DNA of 40,494 bases from an uncultured Lachnospiraceae bacterium (GTDB lineage: Bacteria; Bacillota; Clostridia; Lachnospirales; Lachnospiraceae). This document shows positions 32,102 to 40,494 of the stretch, piece by piece. The stretch's first letter is position 1, and every line of letters starts with the position of its first letter. The DNA lies in contig CAJOOB010000067.1 in the NCBI GenBank assembly GCA_905236025.1, positions 1-40,494 of the forward strand, in the 5' to 3' direction. The position numbers and the translations under genes are program-made. The notes under the pieces were generated by a model. The model ran no database searches, had not been told where the DNA came from, and saw nothing but the letters and a program-made list of their open reading frames with translations.

Positions 32102-33400
32102 ATGAAAAAAGTGTCGTACAAAAGACGAAACGGAAATTTATCACAGATTATTTTGGCAGGCGTCATAACGGGTGTTATGGGCCTGTTTGTTGTGGGTAAG
32201 ATAAAAACCGGTGCGGCATCTGAGATTGGAAACATTCAAAGTAATTATGAAAATGCAAGTAACGCAGCCGTTGTTGCAGAGTCTGTATCCGCGGAATTAC
32301 AGTCCATTTTGGATTCTTTAAAGGATAGGCAGGATGATTTAGAGGCTTATCTTGCCGAACTAAACACAAGATACAGTGAAATTCAGGATGAAATTGACAT
32401 TCTTGATGCGCAGATAGCCGCAAAAGAACAGGAAATTGCGTATGCTGATGCCGAACTTGAAAGTGCGGCCATTGAACAGGATGAACGTTATGAAGCAATG
32501 AAAAAGCGTATTCAATATCTTTATGAAAACGGAAACCTTAATTTTATTGAAGGAGTACTTTCTGCAGGCGGTGGCATTGCGGCTGTTTTAAATGAAGCGG
32601 AATATTATAAAAGTATTATTGAATATGACAGAAATCAGCTTGAAGAATACAGGGAACTCCTTGTGCTCATTGGGGTTTTGAAGGCAAATGCAGAAGATGA
32701 GTTGGAAGACCTTGAAACCATGAAGGAAATTCAGGAATTAAAGAAAGCGGAGTTAGAAGAGCTTATGCAGGCATCCTCATTGGAAATTGCAAGTCAGCTT
32801 GCTTTGATTGATGATGCAGAGGAAGATGCAAGGGCTCAGGAAATTGAACTTGAATCATTATATGCGCAGATGGATTACTATGCGCAGGCGGAATCAGAGT
32901 GGTATAAAGCTTCTGAGGAAGCGTCAATCAGTGAATCCATAAGGATAGCGCAGGGTGGAGAGGAAGAAACCACCACTGCAAGAACTGACGGAAGTTATAT
33001 TGATTACGGTTATACCATTCAGGACGGAGATTACGAATGGCTTGCGGCCATTATTTATTGTGAAGCTTCAGATCAGAGCTATTACGGAATGTTATGTGTG
33101 GGAACAGTTGTAATGAACAGAGTAGTGGCAGTGGGTGCTTTTGCTGATGACGTCAAATCAGTAATTTCAAGTCCTCACCAGTTTTCGCCGTATGGTGGAA
33201 CAAGGTGGACAAAAGCACTTGCACTTGCTTATGCGGGAACTTTACAGTCTGAGTGTATGCAGGCTGCGTATGAAGTTCTTTACGATGGCTACTATGCGGC
33301 AAACTGGCATTTCTTCAGAATGTACAGTCTTGCCCTTACAGACGGAACCGCGGCAAAACATCCGGAAGGCGTCGTTGTGGGAGACCACTTCTTTTATTAA
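32102..33400 (+). CDS. coiled-coil cell-wall hydrolase with SleB/CwlJ (Hydrolase_2) domain
   Basis: A 432-residue protein. A basic N-terminus and one hydrophobic segment (IILAGVITGVMGLFVV) form a signal or anchor; about residues 45-270 are a long Glu/Ala-rich coiled coil resembling the N-terminal part of PcsB/CwlO-type hydrolases; an acidic EEETTTA linker leads to a C-terminal SleB-like domain (EWLAAIIYCEASDQSYYGMLCVG, SSPHQFSPY, NWHFFR) with the candidate catalytic Glu in YCEA. SleB domains are lytic enzymes, first known from spore cortex, but here a growth or division role is likely given the coiled coil. The ATG at 32102 is preferred over GTG at 32090; neither has a strong ribosome site, so translation may depend on folA. 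Confidence 0.8.
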   Translation: MKKVSYKRRNGNLSQIILAGVITGVMGLFVVGKIKTGAASEIGNIQSNYENASNAAVVAESVSAELQSILDSLKDRQDDLEAYLAELNTRYSEIQDEIDILDAQIAAKEQEIAYADAELESAAIEQDERYEAMKKRIQYLYENGNLNFIEGVLSAGGGIAAVLNEAEYYKSIIEYDRNQLEEYRELLVLIGVLKANAEDELEDLETMKEIQELKKAELEELMQASSLEIASQLALIDDAEEDARAQEIELESLYAQMDYYAQAESEWYKASEEASISESIRIAQGGEEETTTARTDGSYIDYGYTIQDGDYEWLAAIIYCEASDQSYYGMLCVGTVVMNRVVAVGAFADDVKSVISSPHQFSPYGGTRWTKALALAYAGTLQSECMQAAYEVLYDGYYAANWHFFRMYSLALTDGTAAKHPEGVVVGDHFFY

Positions 33401-33470
33401 TTCTTTTTAATATTAAAAAACCTTTTTTTCGCGGTCAAATTTGTACTTTTTAAATCTTTGGAAAAATATG

Positions 33471-33499
33471 TTGCAAACAATAAGAGTTTGATATATAAT
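33471..33499 (+). promoter_or_regulatory. sigma-A promoter of carAB
   Basis: TTGCAA (33471-33476), a 17-base spacer and perfect TATAAT (33494-33499), giving a leader of about 115 bases before carA. Confidence 0.82.
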
Positions 33500-33557
33500 T
33501 TTGAAGATTTGAGCAAAAGTCGGAAAACGATGTTTTAAATGCTTGAAAAAGTCAAAT

Positions 33558-33580
33558 AAATGCAGTAATTTACTGCGTTT
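33558..33580. promoter_or_regulatory. dyad in the carA leader
   Basis: GCAGTAA (33562-33568) and TTACTGC (33570-33576) form a near-perfect palindrome extended by AAA/TTT with one mismatch. It lies about 50 bases after the predicted transcription start, so it may be a repressor site or a small RNA hairpin. It does not match an ArgR box. Confidence 0.5.
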
Positions 33581-33621
33581 GAACAAATAAATAGTACATA
33601 CACGCGGAAAGAGGTAATCTA

Positions 33622-34695
33622 ATGAAGGCATATCTGATTTTGGAAGACGGACACGTGTTTACCGGTACATCTATCGGGGCACAGAAAGAAGTAATTAGCG
33701 AGATAGTTTTTAATACTTCGATGACAGGCTATCTTGAAGTGCTTACTGACCCTTCTTATGCGGGGCAGGCAGTTGTAATGACTTACCCTTTGATTGGTAA
33801 TTACGGAATTTGCCATGAAGACATGGAGTCGTTAAAACCGTGGCCGGATGGATATATAGTTCGCGAACTTTCAAGAATGCCAAGCAATTTCCGCTCAGAT
33901 GATACAATACAAAATTTCTTAGAGAAAAACGGTGTTCCGGGTATTGCCGGTATCGACACCAGAGCCCTTACAAAAATCTTAAGAGAAAAGGGCACAATGA
34001 ACGGAATGATCACCACAAAAGAGTATTCCGATATCAATGAAGTAATTCCAAGATTAAAAGAATATACGCCTGCAAAGGTTGTTGAAAAAGTTACCTGCAG
34101 CGAAAAGCACGTATTAAAAGGCGATGGCTACAAAATTGCGCTTATGGACTTTGGCGCAAAGAGAAACATTGCGCGCTCACTTAACGAAAGAGGCTGCGAG
34201 GTTACAATTTATCCCGCAAAGACAAGCGCAAAGGAAATCCTTGCTACAAATCCTGACGGTATCATGCTTTCAAACGGCCCCGGAGATCCAAAGGAATGTG
34301 TGGAAATTATTGAACAGTTAAAAGAGTTGTATGCTTCATCTGTTCCAATATTTGCTATATGTTTAGGACATCAGTTAATGGCTCTTGCAACAGGTGCCGA
34401 TACTCACAAGATGAAATACGGACATCGTGGTGCAAATCATCCCGTAAAGGATTTAAAGAGCGGTAAGGTGTATATATCTTCACAAAACCACGGATATGTT
34501 GTTGATGAAACGACCATTAATCCTGAAATTGCCGAAGTTGGTTTTATTAATGTAAACGACAAGACGGTTGAAGGTTTGAGATACAAGAATAAGAATATAT
34601 TCACCGTACAGTTTCATCCTGAAGCCTGCCCGGGCCCGCAGGATTCGAACGCGCTGTTTGATGAATTCATGAACATGATAAAAGAGTCAAAGTAA
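33622..34695 (+). CDS. carA: carbamoyl-phosphate synthase small subunit (glutaminase)
   Basis: A 357-residue glutamine amidotransferase subunit. The N-terminal CPSase-small domain (LILEDGHVFTGTSIGA, NTSMTGYLEVLTDPSY) is followed by a class I glutaminase domain with nucleophile Cys247 in FAICLGHQ and His332/Glu334 in FHPEA. It delivers ammonia through a tunnel to CarB. The length is normal. AGAGG sits ten bases before the ATG and carB begins ten bases after the stop. Product carbamoyl phosphate feeds both pyrimidine and arginine synthesis; no other genes of either path are in view. A leader dyad rather than a pyrimidine attenuator is seen upstream. Confidence 0.95.
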   Translation: MKAYLILEDGHVFTGTSIGAQKEVISEIVFNTSMTGYLEVLTDPSYAGQAVVMTYPLIGNYGICHEDMESLKPWPDGYIVRELSRMPSNFRSDDTIQNFLEKNGVPGIAGIDTRALTKILREKGTMNGMITTKEYSDINEVIPRLKEYTPAKVVEKVTCSEKHVLKGDGYKIALMDFGAKRNIARSLNERGCEVTIYPAKTSAKEILATNPDGIMLSNGPGDPKECVEIIEQLKELYASSVPIFAICLGHQLMALATGADTHKMKYGHRGANHPVKDLKSGKVYISSQNHGYVVDETTINPEIAEVGFINVNDKTVEGLRYKNKNIFTVQFHPEACPGPQDSNALFDEFMNMIKESK

Positions 34696-34705
34696 GGAGA
34701 AAACA

Positions 34706-37700
34706 ATGCCAAGAGATAATTCCATAAAAAAAGTACTTGTTATAGGTTCCGGACCAATTGTTATCGGTCAGGCAGCAGAATTTGATTATGCCGGAACTCA
34801 GGCTTGTCGTTCTCTTAAAGAAGAAGGCCTTACGGTTGTCCTTGTTAACTCAAATCCTGCAACAATCATGACGGATAAGGATATTGCGGATAAGGTATAT
34901 ATTGAGCCTCTTACGGCTAAAGTAGTTGAAAAAATAATATTAGAAGAAAAGCCTGACAGTGTGTTACCGACACTTGGCGGCCAGGCAGCGCTTAATCTTG
35001 CAATGGAACTTGCGGAGAGCGGCTTCTTAAAAGAACATAATGTAAGACTTATCGGAACAACCCCTGAAACAATAAAGAAGGCAGAAGACCGTCTTGAGTT
35101 TAAGGAAACAATGGAAAAAATCGGTGAGCCTGTAGCTCCGTCACTCGTTGTTGAAAATGTTGAAGACGGTATTAAGTTTACAAATACAATCGGTTATCCG
35201 GTGGTATTAAGACCTGCATATACACTTGGTGGTTCAGGCGGCGGTATTGCACACAACCAGACAGAGCTTGAAGAGATTCTTGAAAACGGTTTGAGACTCA
35301 GTCGTGTCGGCCAGGTATTGGTTGAAAGATGTATTGCTGGCTGGAAAGAAATTGAATATGAAGTAATGAGAGATTCAAACGGTAACTGTATTACCGTTTG
35401 TAATATGGAAAACATTGATCCTGTCGGTGTTCATACCGGTGACAGTATCGTTGTTGCGCCTTCTCAGACGCTCAGCGATAAAGAATATCAGATGTTAAGA
35501 ACATCAGCTCTTAACATTATTTCAGAACTCAACATAACGGGTGGGTGTAACGTTCAGTATGCTTTACACCCTACAAGTTTTGAATACTGTGTTATTGAAG
35601 TAAATCCAAGAGTAAGCCGTTCTTCAGCGCTTGCATCAAAGGCAACGGGTTACCCAATCGCAAAGGTTGCCGCAAAGATTGCCGTTGGTTATACTCTTGA
35701 TGAAATCAAAAATGCCATTACAAAAAAGACATACGCAAGCTTTGAGCCTGCGCTTGATTACTGCGTAGTTAAGATGCCAAGACTTCCGTTTGATAAATTC
35801 ATTACCGCAAAGCGTACCCTTACAACACAGATGAAGGCAACAGGTGAGGTTATGAGTATCTGTACAAACTTTGAGGGCGCTCTCTTAAAGGCCATCAGAA
35901 GTCTTGAACAGCACGTGGAAGATTTAAGAAGCTATGATTTTACAAACCTTGATAAAGACGATCTGCTTGAACAGCTTGCAGTTGTAGATGACAGAAGAAT
36001 CTGGGTCATTGCGGAAGCGTTAAGACGCGGCATTGATTACGATACAATATACGAAATTACAAAGATCGATCGCTGGTTTATTGATAAACTTGACATTATT
36101 GTACAGATGGAGTCAAGATTAGAAAAAGAAGAACTTACAAAAGAACTTTTGACTGAAGCTAAGAGAATGGAATTTTCGGATATTACCATTGCGTCGCTTA
36201 CAGGTAAAAAGGCTGCTGAAATCAGAGATTTGAGAAATGAATACGGTATTGTTGCGGGATACAAGATGGTAGATACCTGTGCGGCAGAGTTTGAAGCCGA
36301 AACACCGTATTATTATTCTGCATACGGCGTAGAAAACGAAGCAATTGAAACAAGACCTGAAAAAAAGGTGTTGGTTCTTGGTTCGGGACCAATCAGAATT
36401 GGCCAGGGCATTGAGTTTGACTTCTGTTCTGTTCATTCAAACTGGGCTTTTAAAGATGCCGGATATGAAACAATCATTGTAAATAATAACCCTGAAACGG
36501 TCAGTACGGACTTTGATATTGCTGATAAGCTTTATTTTGAGCCGCTTACCGCTGAAGATGTTGAAAATATCGTAAATATTGAAAAACCTGACGGAGCTGT
36601 TGTGCAGTTTGGCGGTCAGACAGCCATTAAACTTACGGAAGCACTCATGAAGATGGGAGTTCCGATCCTTGGAACAAAGGCTGAAGATGTTGATGCTGCA
36701 GAAGACAGAGAACTTTTTGATGAAATCCTTGAAAAGTGTCAAATCCCAAGAGCGGCCGGCGGAACTGTATTTACAACACAGGAAGCGCTTGAAGTTGCGC
36801 ACAGACTCGGATACCCTGTGCTTGTTCGTCCTTCATATGTACTTGGCGGACAGGGCATGCAGATAGCCACAAGTGATAATGATATTGTTGAATTTATGGC
36901 TATCATCAACAGAATAGCTCAGGACCACCCGATTTTGGTTGATAAGTACCTTATGGGTAAGGAAATTGAAGTAGATGCAATCTGTGACGGTGAAGATATT
37001 TTAATCCCGGGAATTATGGAACATATCGAAAGAACCGGTATTCATTCGGGCGACAGTATTTCCGTATATCCTGCACAAAGCCTTACAGAATCAAATATTG
37101 AAAAACTCACTGACTACACAAAGAAGCTTGCCATGGCGCTTCATGTAAAGGGTATGATCAATATCCAGTTTATTGTAATTGGTGAAGATATTTACGTTAT
37201 TGAAGTTAACCCTCGTTCAAGCCGTACGGTTCCTTATATAAGCAAAGTTACCGGTATTCCTATTGTTAAGCTTGCCACCCGTGCAATCATTGGTGAAAAG
37301 ATACGTGATATGGGATATGAACCGGGACTTCAGAAGAAATCCGATTATATTGCAATTAAGATGCCGGTATTCTCTTTTGAGAAGATTCGTGGTGCTGAAA
37401 TAAGCCTTGGACCTGAAATGAAGTCCACAGGTGAGTGCCTTGGTATTGCAAAAGATTTTGATGAAGCGCTTTATAAGGCATTTATCGGTGCCGGTGTAAG
37501 ACTTCCTAAACATAAAAAGATTATCATTACGGTTAATGATGCGGATAAAAAGGATGCAATCTCAATCGGACAAAGATTTGAAAAGCTTGGTTATGAAATT
37601 TACGCAACCAGAAGTACCGCGAAGGTATTGCAGGAAAACGGCGTAAATGCCATTAAGGTAAATAAGCTTTCTCAGGAATCTCCAACGGTTATTGACCTTT

Positions 37701-37903
37701 TGCTTGAGCATAAGATAGATCTTGTTATTGATACTCCTACAAAGGGGCGTGATAAATCAAGGGATGGTTTCCTTATAAGACGTATTGCCATTGAAACGGG
37801 TGTGTACTGCTTTACGGCCATCGACACGGTAAACGCCTTGTTAAGAAGTCTTGAAAGTGATGCCAAAGACAACCTTACTTTGGTTGATGTGGCAACAATA
37901 TAG
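34706..37903 (+). CDS. carB: carbamoyl-phosphate synthase large subunit
   Basis: A 1065-residue synthase with the expected internal duplication. Two ATP-grasp halves each open with a matching segment (VLVIGSGPIVIGQAAEFDYAG near residue 10 and VLVLGSGPIRIGQGIEFDF near 555) and each hold VVLRPAYTLGGSGGG- or VLVRPSYVLGGQGMQ-type nucleotide loops and an EVNPR motif. The C-terminal MGS-like domain (about 935-1065) binds allosteric effectors. It makes carbamoyl phosphate from bicarbonate, ammonia from CarA and two ATP. Full length and intact. AAGGAG precedes the ATG. A strong terminator follows. Confidence 0.96.
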   Translation: MPRDNSIKKVLVIGSGPIVIGQAAEFDYAGTQACRSLKEEGLTVVLVNSNPATIMTDKDIADKVYIEPLTAKVVEKIILEEKPDSVLPTLGGQAALNLAMELAESGFLKEHNVRLIGTTPETIKKAEDRLEFKETMEKIGEPVAPSLVVENVEDGIKFTNTIGYPVVLRPAYTLGGSGGGIAHNQTELEEILENGLRLSRVGQVLVERCIAGWKEIEYEVMRDSNGNCITVCNMENIDPVGVHTGDSIVVAPSQTLSDKEYQMLRTSALNIISELNITGGCNVQYALHPTSFEYCVIEVNPRVSRSSALASKATGYPIAKVAAKIAVGYTLDEIKNAITKKTYASFEPALDYCVVKMPRLPFDKFITAKRTLTTQMKATGEVMSICTNFEGALLKAIRSLEQHVEDLRSYDFTNLDKDDLLEQLAVVDDRRIWVIAEALRRGIDYDTIYEITKIDRWFIDKLDIIVQMESRLEKEELTKELLTEAKRMEFSDITIASLTGKKAAEIRDLRNEYGIVAGYKMVDTCAAEFEAETPYYYSAYGVENEAIETRPEKKVLVLGSGPIRIGQGIEFDFCSVHSNWAFKDAGYETIIVNNNPETVSTDFDIADKLYFEPLTAEDVENIVNIEKPDGAVVQFGGQTAIKLTEALMKMGVPILGTKAEDVDAAEDRELFDEILEKCQIPRAAGGTVFTTQEALEVAHRLGYPVLVRPSYVLGGQGMQIATSDNDIVEFMAIINRIAQDHPILVDKYLMGKEIEVDAICDGEDILIPGIMEHIERTGIHSGDSISVYPAQSLTESNIEKLTDYTKKLAMALHVKGMINIQFIVIGEDIYVIEVNPRSSRTVPYISKVTGIPIVKLATRAIIGEKIRDMGYEPGLQKKSDYIAIKMPVFSFEKIRGAEISLGPEMKSTGECLGIAKDFDEALYKAFIGAGVRLPKHKKIIITVNDADKKDAISIGQRFEKLGYEIYATRSTAKVLQENGVNAIKVNKLSQESPTVIDLLLEHKIDLVIDTPTKGRDKSRDGFLIRRIAIETGVYCFTAIDTVNALLRSLESDAKDNLTLVDVATI

Positions 37904-37917
37904 AGTAATATAAAGTA

Positions 37918-37960
37918 AACCGGCATGTGATGATTGTTTCGCATGCCGGTTATTATATTG
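37918..37960 (+). terminator. intrinsic terminator of carAB
   Basis: AACCGGCATGTGA (37918-37930) pairs with TCGCATGCCGGTT (37939-37951) with one G-U pair and an eight-base loop; TATTATATT follows. The T tract is interrupted, but the stem is very stable. Confidence 0.82.
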
Positions 37961-38034
37961 CCCTGATTTTACTTTATTCAGCAATTTTGAGATTCCTTCA
38001 TTTTTCAACATTTGGTTATAAAGTTAAAAACAAA

Positions 38035-38050
38035 ACACAATATATTGTGG
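38035..38050. promoter_or_regulatory. NrdR box upstream of nrdD
   Basis: ACACAATATATTGTGG contains the perfect 14-base palindrome CACAATATATTGTG (38036-38049) and matches the NrdR consensus ACACWATATATWGTGT at all but the last base. NrdR is the ATP/dATP-sensing repressor of ribonucleotide reductase genes. The box ends nine bases before the -35. A second tandem box about 31 bases away, common in this system, was not clear. Confidence 0.87.
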
Positions 38051-38058
38051 TCTTGGTA

Positions 38059-38087
38059 TTGACATATCATTTTTCGGGTGTTAGTAT
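38059..38087 (+). promoter_or_regulatory. sigma-A promoter of nrdD
   Basis: A perfect TTGACA (38059-38064), a 17-base spacer and TAGTAT (38082-38087), directly downstream of the NrdR box, with a leader of about 80 bases. Confidence 0.84.
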
Positions 38088-38112
38088 AGGGATGTACTTA
38101 TTAGTGAATGAC

Positions 38113-38145
38113 AGGAATAAAAAGTTTTTGGTTCTTTTTATTCCT
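38113..38145 (+). promoter_or_regulatory. stable hairpin in the nrdD leader
   Basis: AGGAATAAAAAG (38113-38124) pairs perfectly over 12 bases with CTTTTTATTCCT (38134-38145) around a nine-base loop. No T run follows, so it is not a normal terminator; it may affect RNA stability or translation. The AGGA in its left arm could mimic a ribosome site. Confidence 0.6.
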
Positions 38146-38176
38146 CATAATAAAAAATGTATAGGAGAGGCATGTT

Positions 38177-40372
38177 ATGAAGATTATCAAAAGAGACGGT
38201 TCGGAAGTCCAGTTCGACGTCGAAAAAATCAAAAACGCCATAAGTAAAGCAAACTTGGCAACTGAAGATAAGCCTGAGCTCATTCCTGAGCAGATTACGG
38301 CCATTGGTGCTATCATTGAAAATTATTGCAGCGAAGTAGAAAGAGCGCTTTCTGTAGAAGAAATACAGGAACTTGTGGAAGTACAGCTCATGAAGCACAA
38401 TGCTTTTGAGACGGCAAAGAGATATATCCGTTACAGATATGTGCGTAATATGGCACGTTCTTCAAACACAACGGATGATAAGATCTTAAGCCTTATTGAG
38501 TGTAACAACGAAGAAGCAAAACAGGAAAATTCAAACAAGAATCCAAGAGTAAACAGCGTACAGCGTGATTACATGGCAGGTGAAGTAAGCCGTGACTTAA
38601 GTGAAAGAATCCTTCTTCCTGAAGAGGTTGTAAAGGCTCACAGAGAAGGTATACTTCATTTCCACGACAGTGATTATTACGCACAGCATATGCACAACTG
38701 TGATCTGGTAGACCTTGAAGGAATGCTTCAAAACGGTACCGTTATCAGCGGAACAATGATTGAAACACCAAAGAGCTTCTCAACCGCATGTAATATTGCA
38801 ACACAGATTATTGCACAGGTTGCATCAAACCAGTATGGCGGACAGAGTATCAGCCTTACACATCTTGCTCCTTTTGTTGATGTATCCCGTGAAAAGATCA
38901 GAAAACAGGTTATTGAAGAATACAAGATTGCCGGATTTGAACCGACAACCGATGTTTTATCAAAGATTGTAGAAGGAAGACTTGCAAAGGAAATTGAAAA
39001 AGGTATTCAGACCTTACAGTATCAGGTTGTTACTCTTCTTACAACAAACGGCCAGGCACCTTTCATTACAATCTTCATGTATCTTAATGAAGCAAGAAAT
39101 GAAAAAGAAAAGCATGATCTTGCCCTCATTATTGAAGAAATTTTGAAACAGCGTATCATTGGCGTTAAGAACGAAGCCGGTGTATATATAACTCCTGCCT
39201 TCCCTAAACTTATTTATGTTTTGGAAGAGGATAATATCACAGAAGATTCGCAGTTCTACTATCTTACGAAACTTGCGGCTAAATGTACCGCTAAGCGTAT
39301 GGTTCCTGATTATGTATCGGAAAAGATTATGCTTAAACTTAAGGTGGATAAAAACGGAGAAGGTCATTGCTATACTCCTATGGGATGCAGAAGCTTTCTT
39401 ACGCCATATGTTGATGAACACGGAAAGCCGAAGTATTACGGAAGATTCAATCAGGGCGTTGTTACAATAAACCTTGTTGATGTTGCCTGTACGGCATGCC
39501 GTGAAAAGAAGGATGTTGACAAATTCTGGGAAGTACTTGAAGAGAGACTTGAACTTTGCCACAAAGCCCTTAGATGTCGTCATGAAAGACTTAAAGGCAC
39601 TTTGTCAGATGCAGCTCCAATCCTTTGGCAGTACGGCGCTCTTGCAAGACTTAAAAAGGGCGAACCAATTGACAAGCTCCTTTACGGCGGATATTCAACA
39701 ATTTCTCTTGGTTATGCCGGCCTTTGGGAATGCGTATATGAAGTTACCGGACGTAAGTTAACGGAAAAAGAAGGCGAAGAATTTGGCTTAGAGGTAATGC
39801 AGAGGCTTAATGATGCGTGCAAGCGTTGGAAAGCGGCTGAAAATATTGATTACTCAATTTACGGAACACCGCTTGAATCAACAACATATAAGTTTGCAAA
39901 ATCCTTACAGCGTCGTTTTGGTATAATTGAAGGCGTTACAGATAAGAATTACATCACAAATTCATATCATGTACATGTTACCGAAGAAATTAATGCATTT
40001 GATAAACTTGCCCTTGAAAGTAAGTTCCAGGCGCTTTCACCGGGTGGTGCAATAAGCTACGTAGAAGTACCTAATATGCAGGATAACCTTGAGGCAGTCC
40101 TTGACTTAATGAAGTTTATTTATGACAACATAATGTATGCGGAGCTTAATACAAAGAGTGATTTCTGCCAGGTATGCGGTTATGACGGTGAAATAACCAT
40201 TGTAAAAGATGATGACGGAAAGCTTGTATGGCAGTGTCCAAATTGCGGAAACAGAGATGAAACAAAGATGAATGTTGCAAGACGTACTTGCGGATACATT
40301 GGAACACAATTCTGGAATCAGGGACGAACACAGGAAATAAAGGAAAGAGTATTACATCTTTCAGCGGTTTAA
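38177..40372 (+). CDS. nrdD: anaerobic (class III) ribonucleoside-triphosphate reductase
   Basis: A 731-residue glycyl-radical enzyme that reduces NTPs to dNTPs without oxygen. An N-terminal ATP-cone (about 1-90: IIKRDGSEVQFDVEKIKNAI, RYIRYRYVR) gives allosteric control; the ten-stranded barrel follows (SILLTHLAPF-like segment reading SISLTHLAPF, GQAPFITIFMY). The C-terminus has the zinc site CQVC...CPNC and the glycyl-radical loop RRTCGYIGTQ, where the Gly after Cys carries the radical. It needs the radical-SAM activase NrdG, which is not in the remaining 120 bases. Regulated by the NrdR box upstream. AGGAGAGG precedes the ATG. Confidence 0.95.
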   Translation: MKIIKRDGSEVQFDVEKIKNAISKANLATEDKPELIPEQITAIGAIIENYCSEVERALSVEEIQELVEVQLMKHNAFETAKRYIRYRYVRNMARSSNTTDDKILSLIECNNEEAKQENSNKNPRVNSVQRDYMAGEVSRDLSERILLPEEVVKAHREGILHFHDSDYYAQHMHNCDLVDLEGMLQNGTVISGTMIETPKSFSTACNIATQIIAQVASNQYGGQSISLTHLAPFVDVSREKIRKQVIEEYKIAGFEPTTDVLSKIVEGRLAKEIEKGIQTLQYQVVTLLTTNGQAPFITIFMYLNEARNEKEKHDLALIIEEILKQRIIGVKNEAGVYITPAFPKLIYVLEEDNITEDSQFYYLTKLAAKCTAKRMVPDYVSEKIMLKLKVDKNGEGHCYTPMGCRSFLTPYVDEHGKPKYYGRFNQGVVTINLVDVACTACREKKDVDKFWEVLEERLELCHKALRCRHERLKGTLSDAAPILWQYGALARLKKGEPIDKLLYGGYSTISLGYAGLWECVYEVTGRKLTEKEGEEFGLEVMQRLNDACKRWKAAENIDYSIYGTPLESTTYKFAKSLQRRFGIIEGVTDKNYITNSYHVHVTEEINAFDKLALESKFQALSPGGAISYVEVPNMQDNLEAVLDLMKFIYDNIMYAELNTKSDFCQVCGYDGEITIVKDDDGKLVWQCPNCGNRDETKMNVARRTCGYIGTQFWNQGRTQEIKERVLHLSAV

Positions 40373-40380
40373 AAGATAAG

Positions 40381-40415
40381 TATGCGGCCCGTAAATTGCG
40401 GGCCGCATTTTGTTG
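40381..40415 (+). terminator. intrinsic terminator of nrdD
   Basis: ATGCGGCCCG (around 40381-40390) pairs perfectly with CGGGCCGCAT around a seven-base TAAATTG loop, followed by TTTTGTTG. It ends the nrdD transcript before any nrdG. Confidence 0.9.
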
Positions 40416-40421
40416 CACAAG

Positions 40422-40470
40422 ACCGGCAAGCGAATGGATGCTTGCATACAAATTCATTTGCCGGTCGTAA
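40422..40470. repeat. nested inverted repeats after nrdD
   Basis: GACCGGCAA and TTGCCGGTC form a nine-base perfect inverted repeat; inside it, GCAAGC and GCTTGC pair around GAATGGAT, sharing bases with the outer arm. No gene covers it. It could be part of a downstream terminator on the opposite strand or a dispersed repeat cut by the window edge. Confidence 0.55.
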
Positions 40471-40494
40471 GAACATGGAGCACTAAGTGCGGAA

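Noticed and set aside
34640-34660. GATTCGAAC word considered as a tRNA T-arm
   Set aside because: It is inside carA coding sequence and no cloverleaf surrounds it.
37927-38247. 106-codon plus-strand frame between carB and nrdD
   Set aside because: It begins inside the carB terminator, covers the NrdR box and promoter, and overlaps the nrdD start out of frame; its basic tail is a shadow of nrdD coding sequence.
39014-39583. 189-codon minus-strand frame
   Set aside because: Antisense to nrdD and explained by its codon use.

Overview
The window looks like chromosome from a motile, anaerobic, plant-polysaccharide-degrading member of the Clostridia, most likely Lachnospiraceae (Butyrivibrio, Pseudobutyrivibrio or Roseburia-like). 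The basis is AT-rich DNA with strong GGAGG ribosome sites, Gram-positive flagellar rod genes behind an mbl-type actin (as in Bacillus mbl-flhO-flhP), a class III anaerobic ribonucleotide reductase, hemicellulose-debranching enzymes and an arginine-to-polyamine route. Genus is inference. No CRISPR array, tRNA, rRNA or insertion sequence was seen.

Layout. 1-4.3 kb: end of a DUF3880/CgeB-type glycosyltransferase, then mbl, flgF, flgG and a rod-binding FlgJ-like gene, closed by a terminator. 4.4-7.3 kb: a HerA-like (DUF853) ATPase and an RlmI-type rRNA methyltransferase, ending in a two-way terminator shared with a converging heparinase-like gene plus esterase. 10.1-15.6 kb: one tight operon speE-speB-Ldh2-aldo/keto reductase-speA, which can turn arginine into agmatine, putrescine and spermidine (no speD in view). 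15.6-16.2 kb: about 570 bases with no plausible gene but many nested stem-loops, the best candidate here for a large structured RNA. 16.3-21.2 kb: cell-surface genes (transglutaminase-like lipoprotein, a small protein with a CxxCxxCxxC tail, and two tandem membrane-anchored amidases). 21.2-26.7 kb: GH43, a MATE transporter and GH51 arabinofuranosidase, probably transcribed with the second amidase. 26.8-27.6 kb: a FliD-like stand-alone gene with its own promoter and terminator. 27.6-28.25 kb: a long AT-rich leader with two promoters, a perfect palindrome and a strong terminator just before an ArsB/NhaD-type transporter, followed by hflX. 30.7-33.4 kb: thyA-folA plus a coiled-coil/SleB-type wall hydrolase. 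33.6-37.9 kb: carA-carB. 38.2-40.4 kb: nrdD with a clear NrdR box and promoter, then a terminator and inverted repeats at the window end.

How the genes fit together: thyA, folA, carAB and nrdD all supply nucleotides. GH43, GH51, the esterase and the heparinase-like enzyme lack signal peptides and so should finish imported oligosaccharides in the cytoplasm. The amidases, transglutaminase-like lipoprotein and SleB-like protein remodel or decorate the wall. The flagellar rod genes and the FliD-like gene both have a CCGATAA element resembling a sigma-28 (SigD) -10 box upstream.
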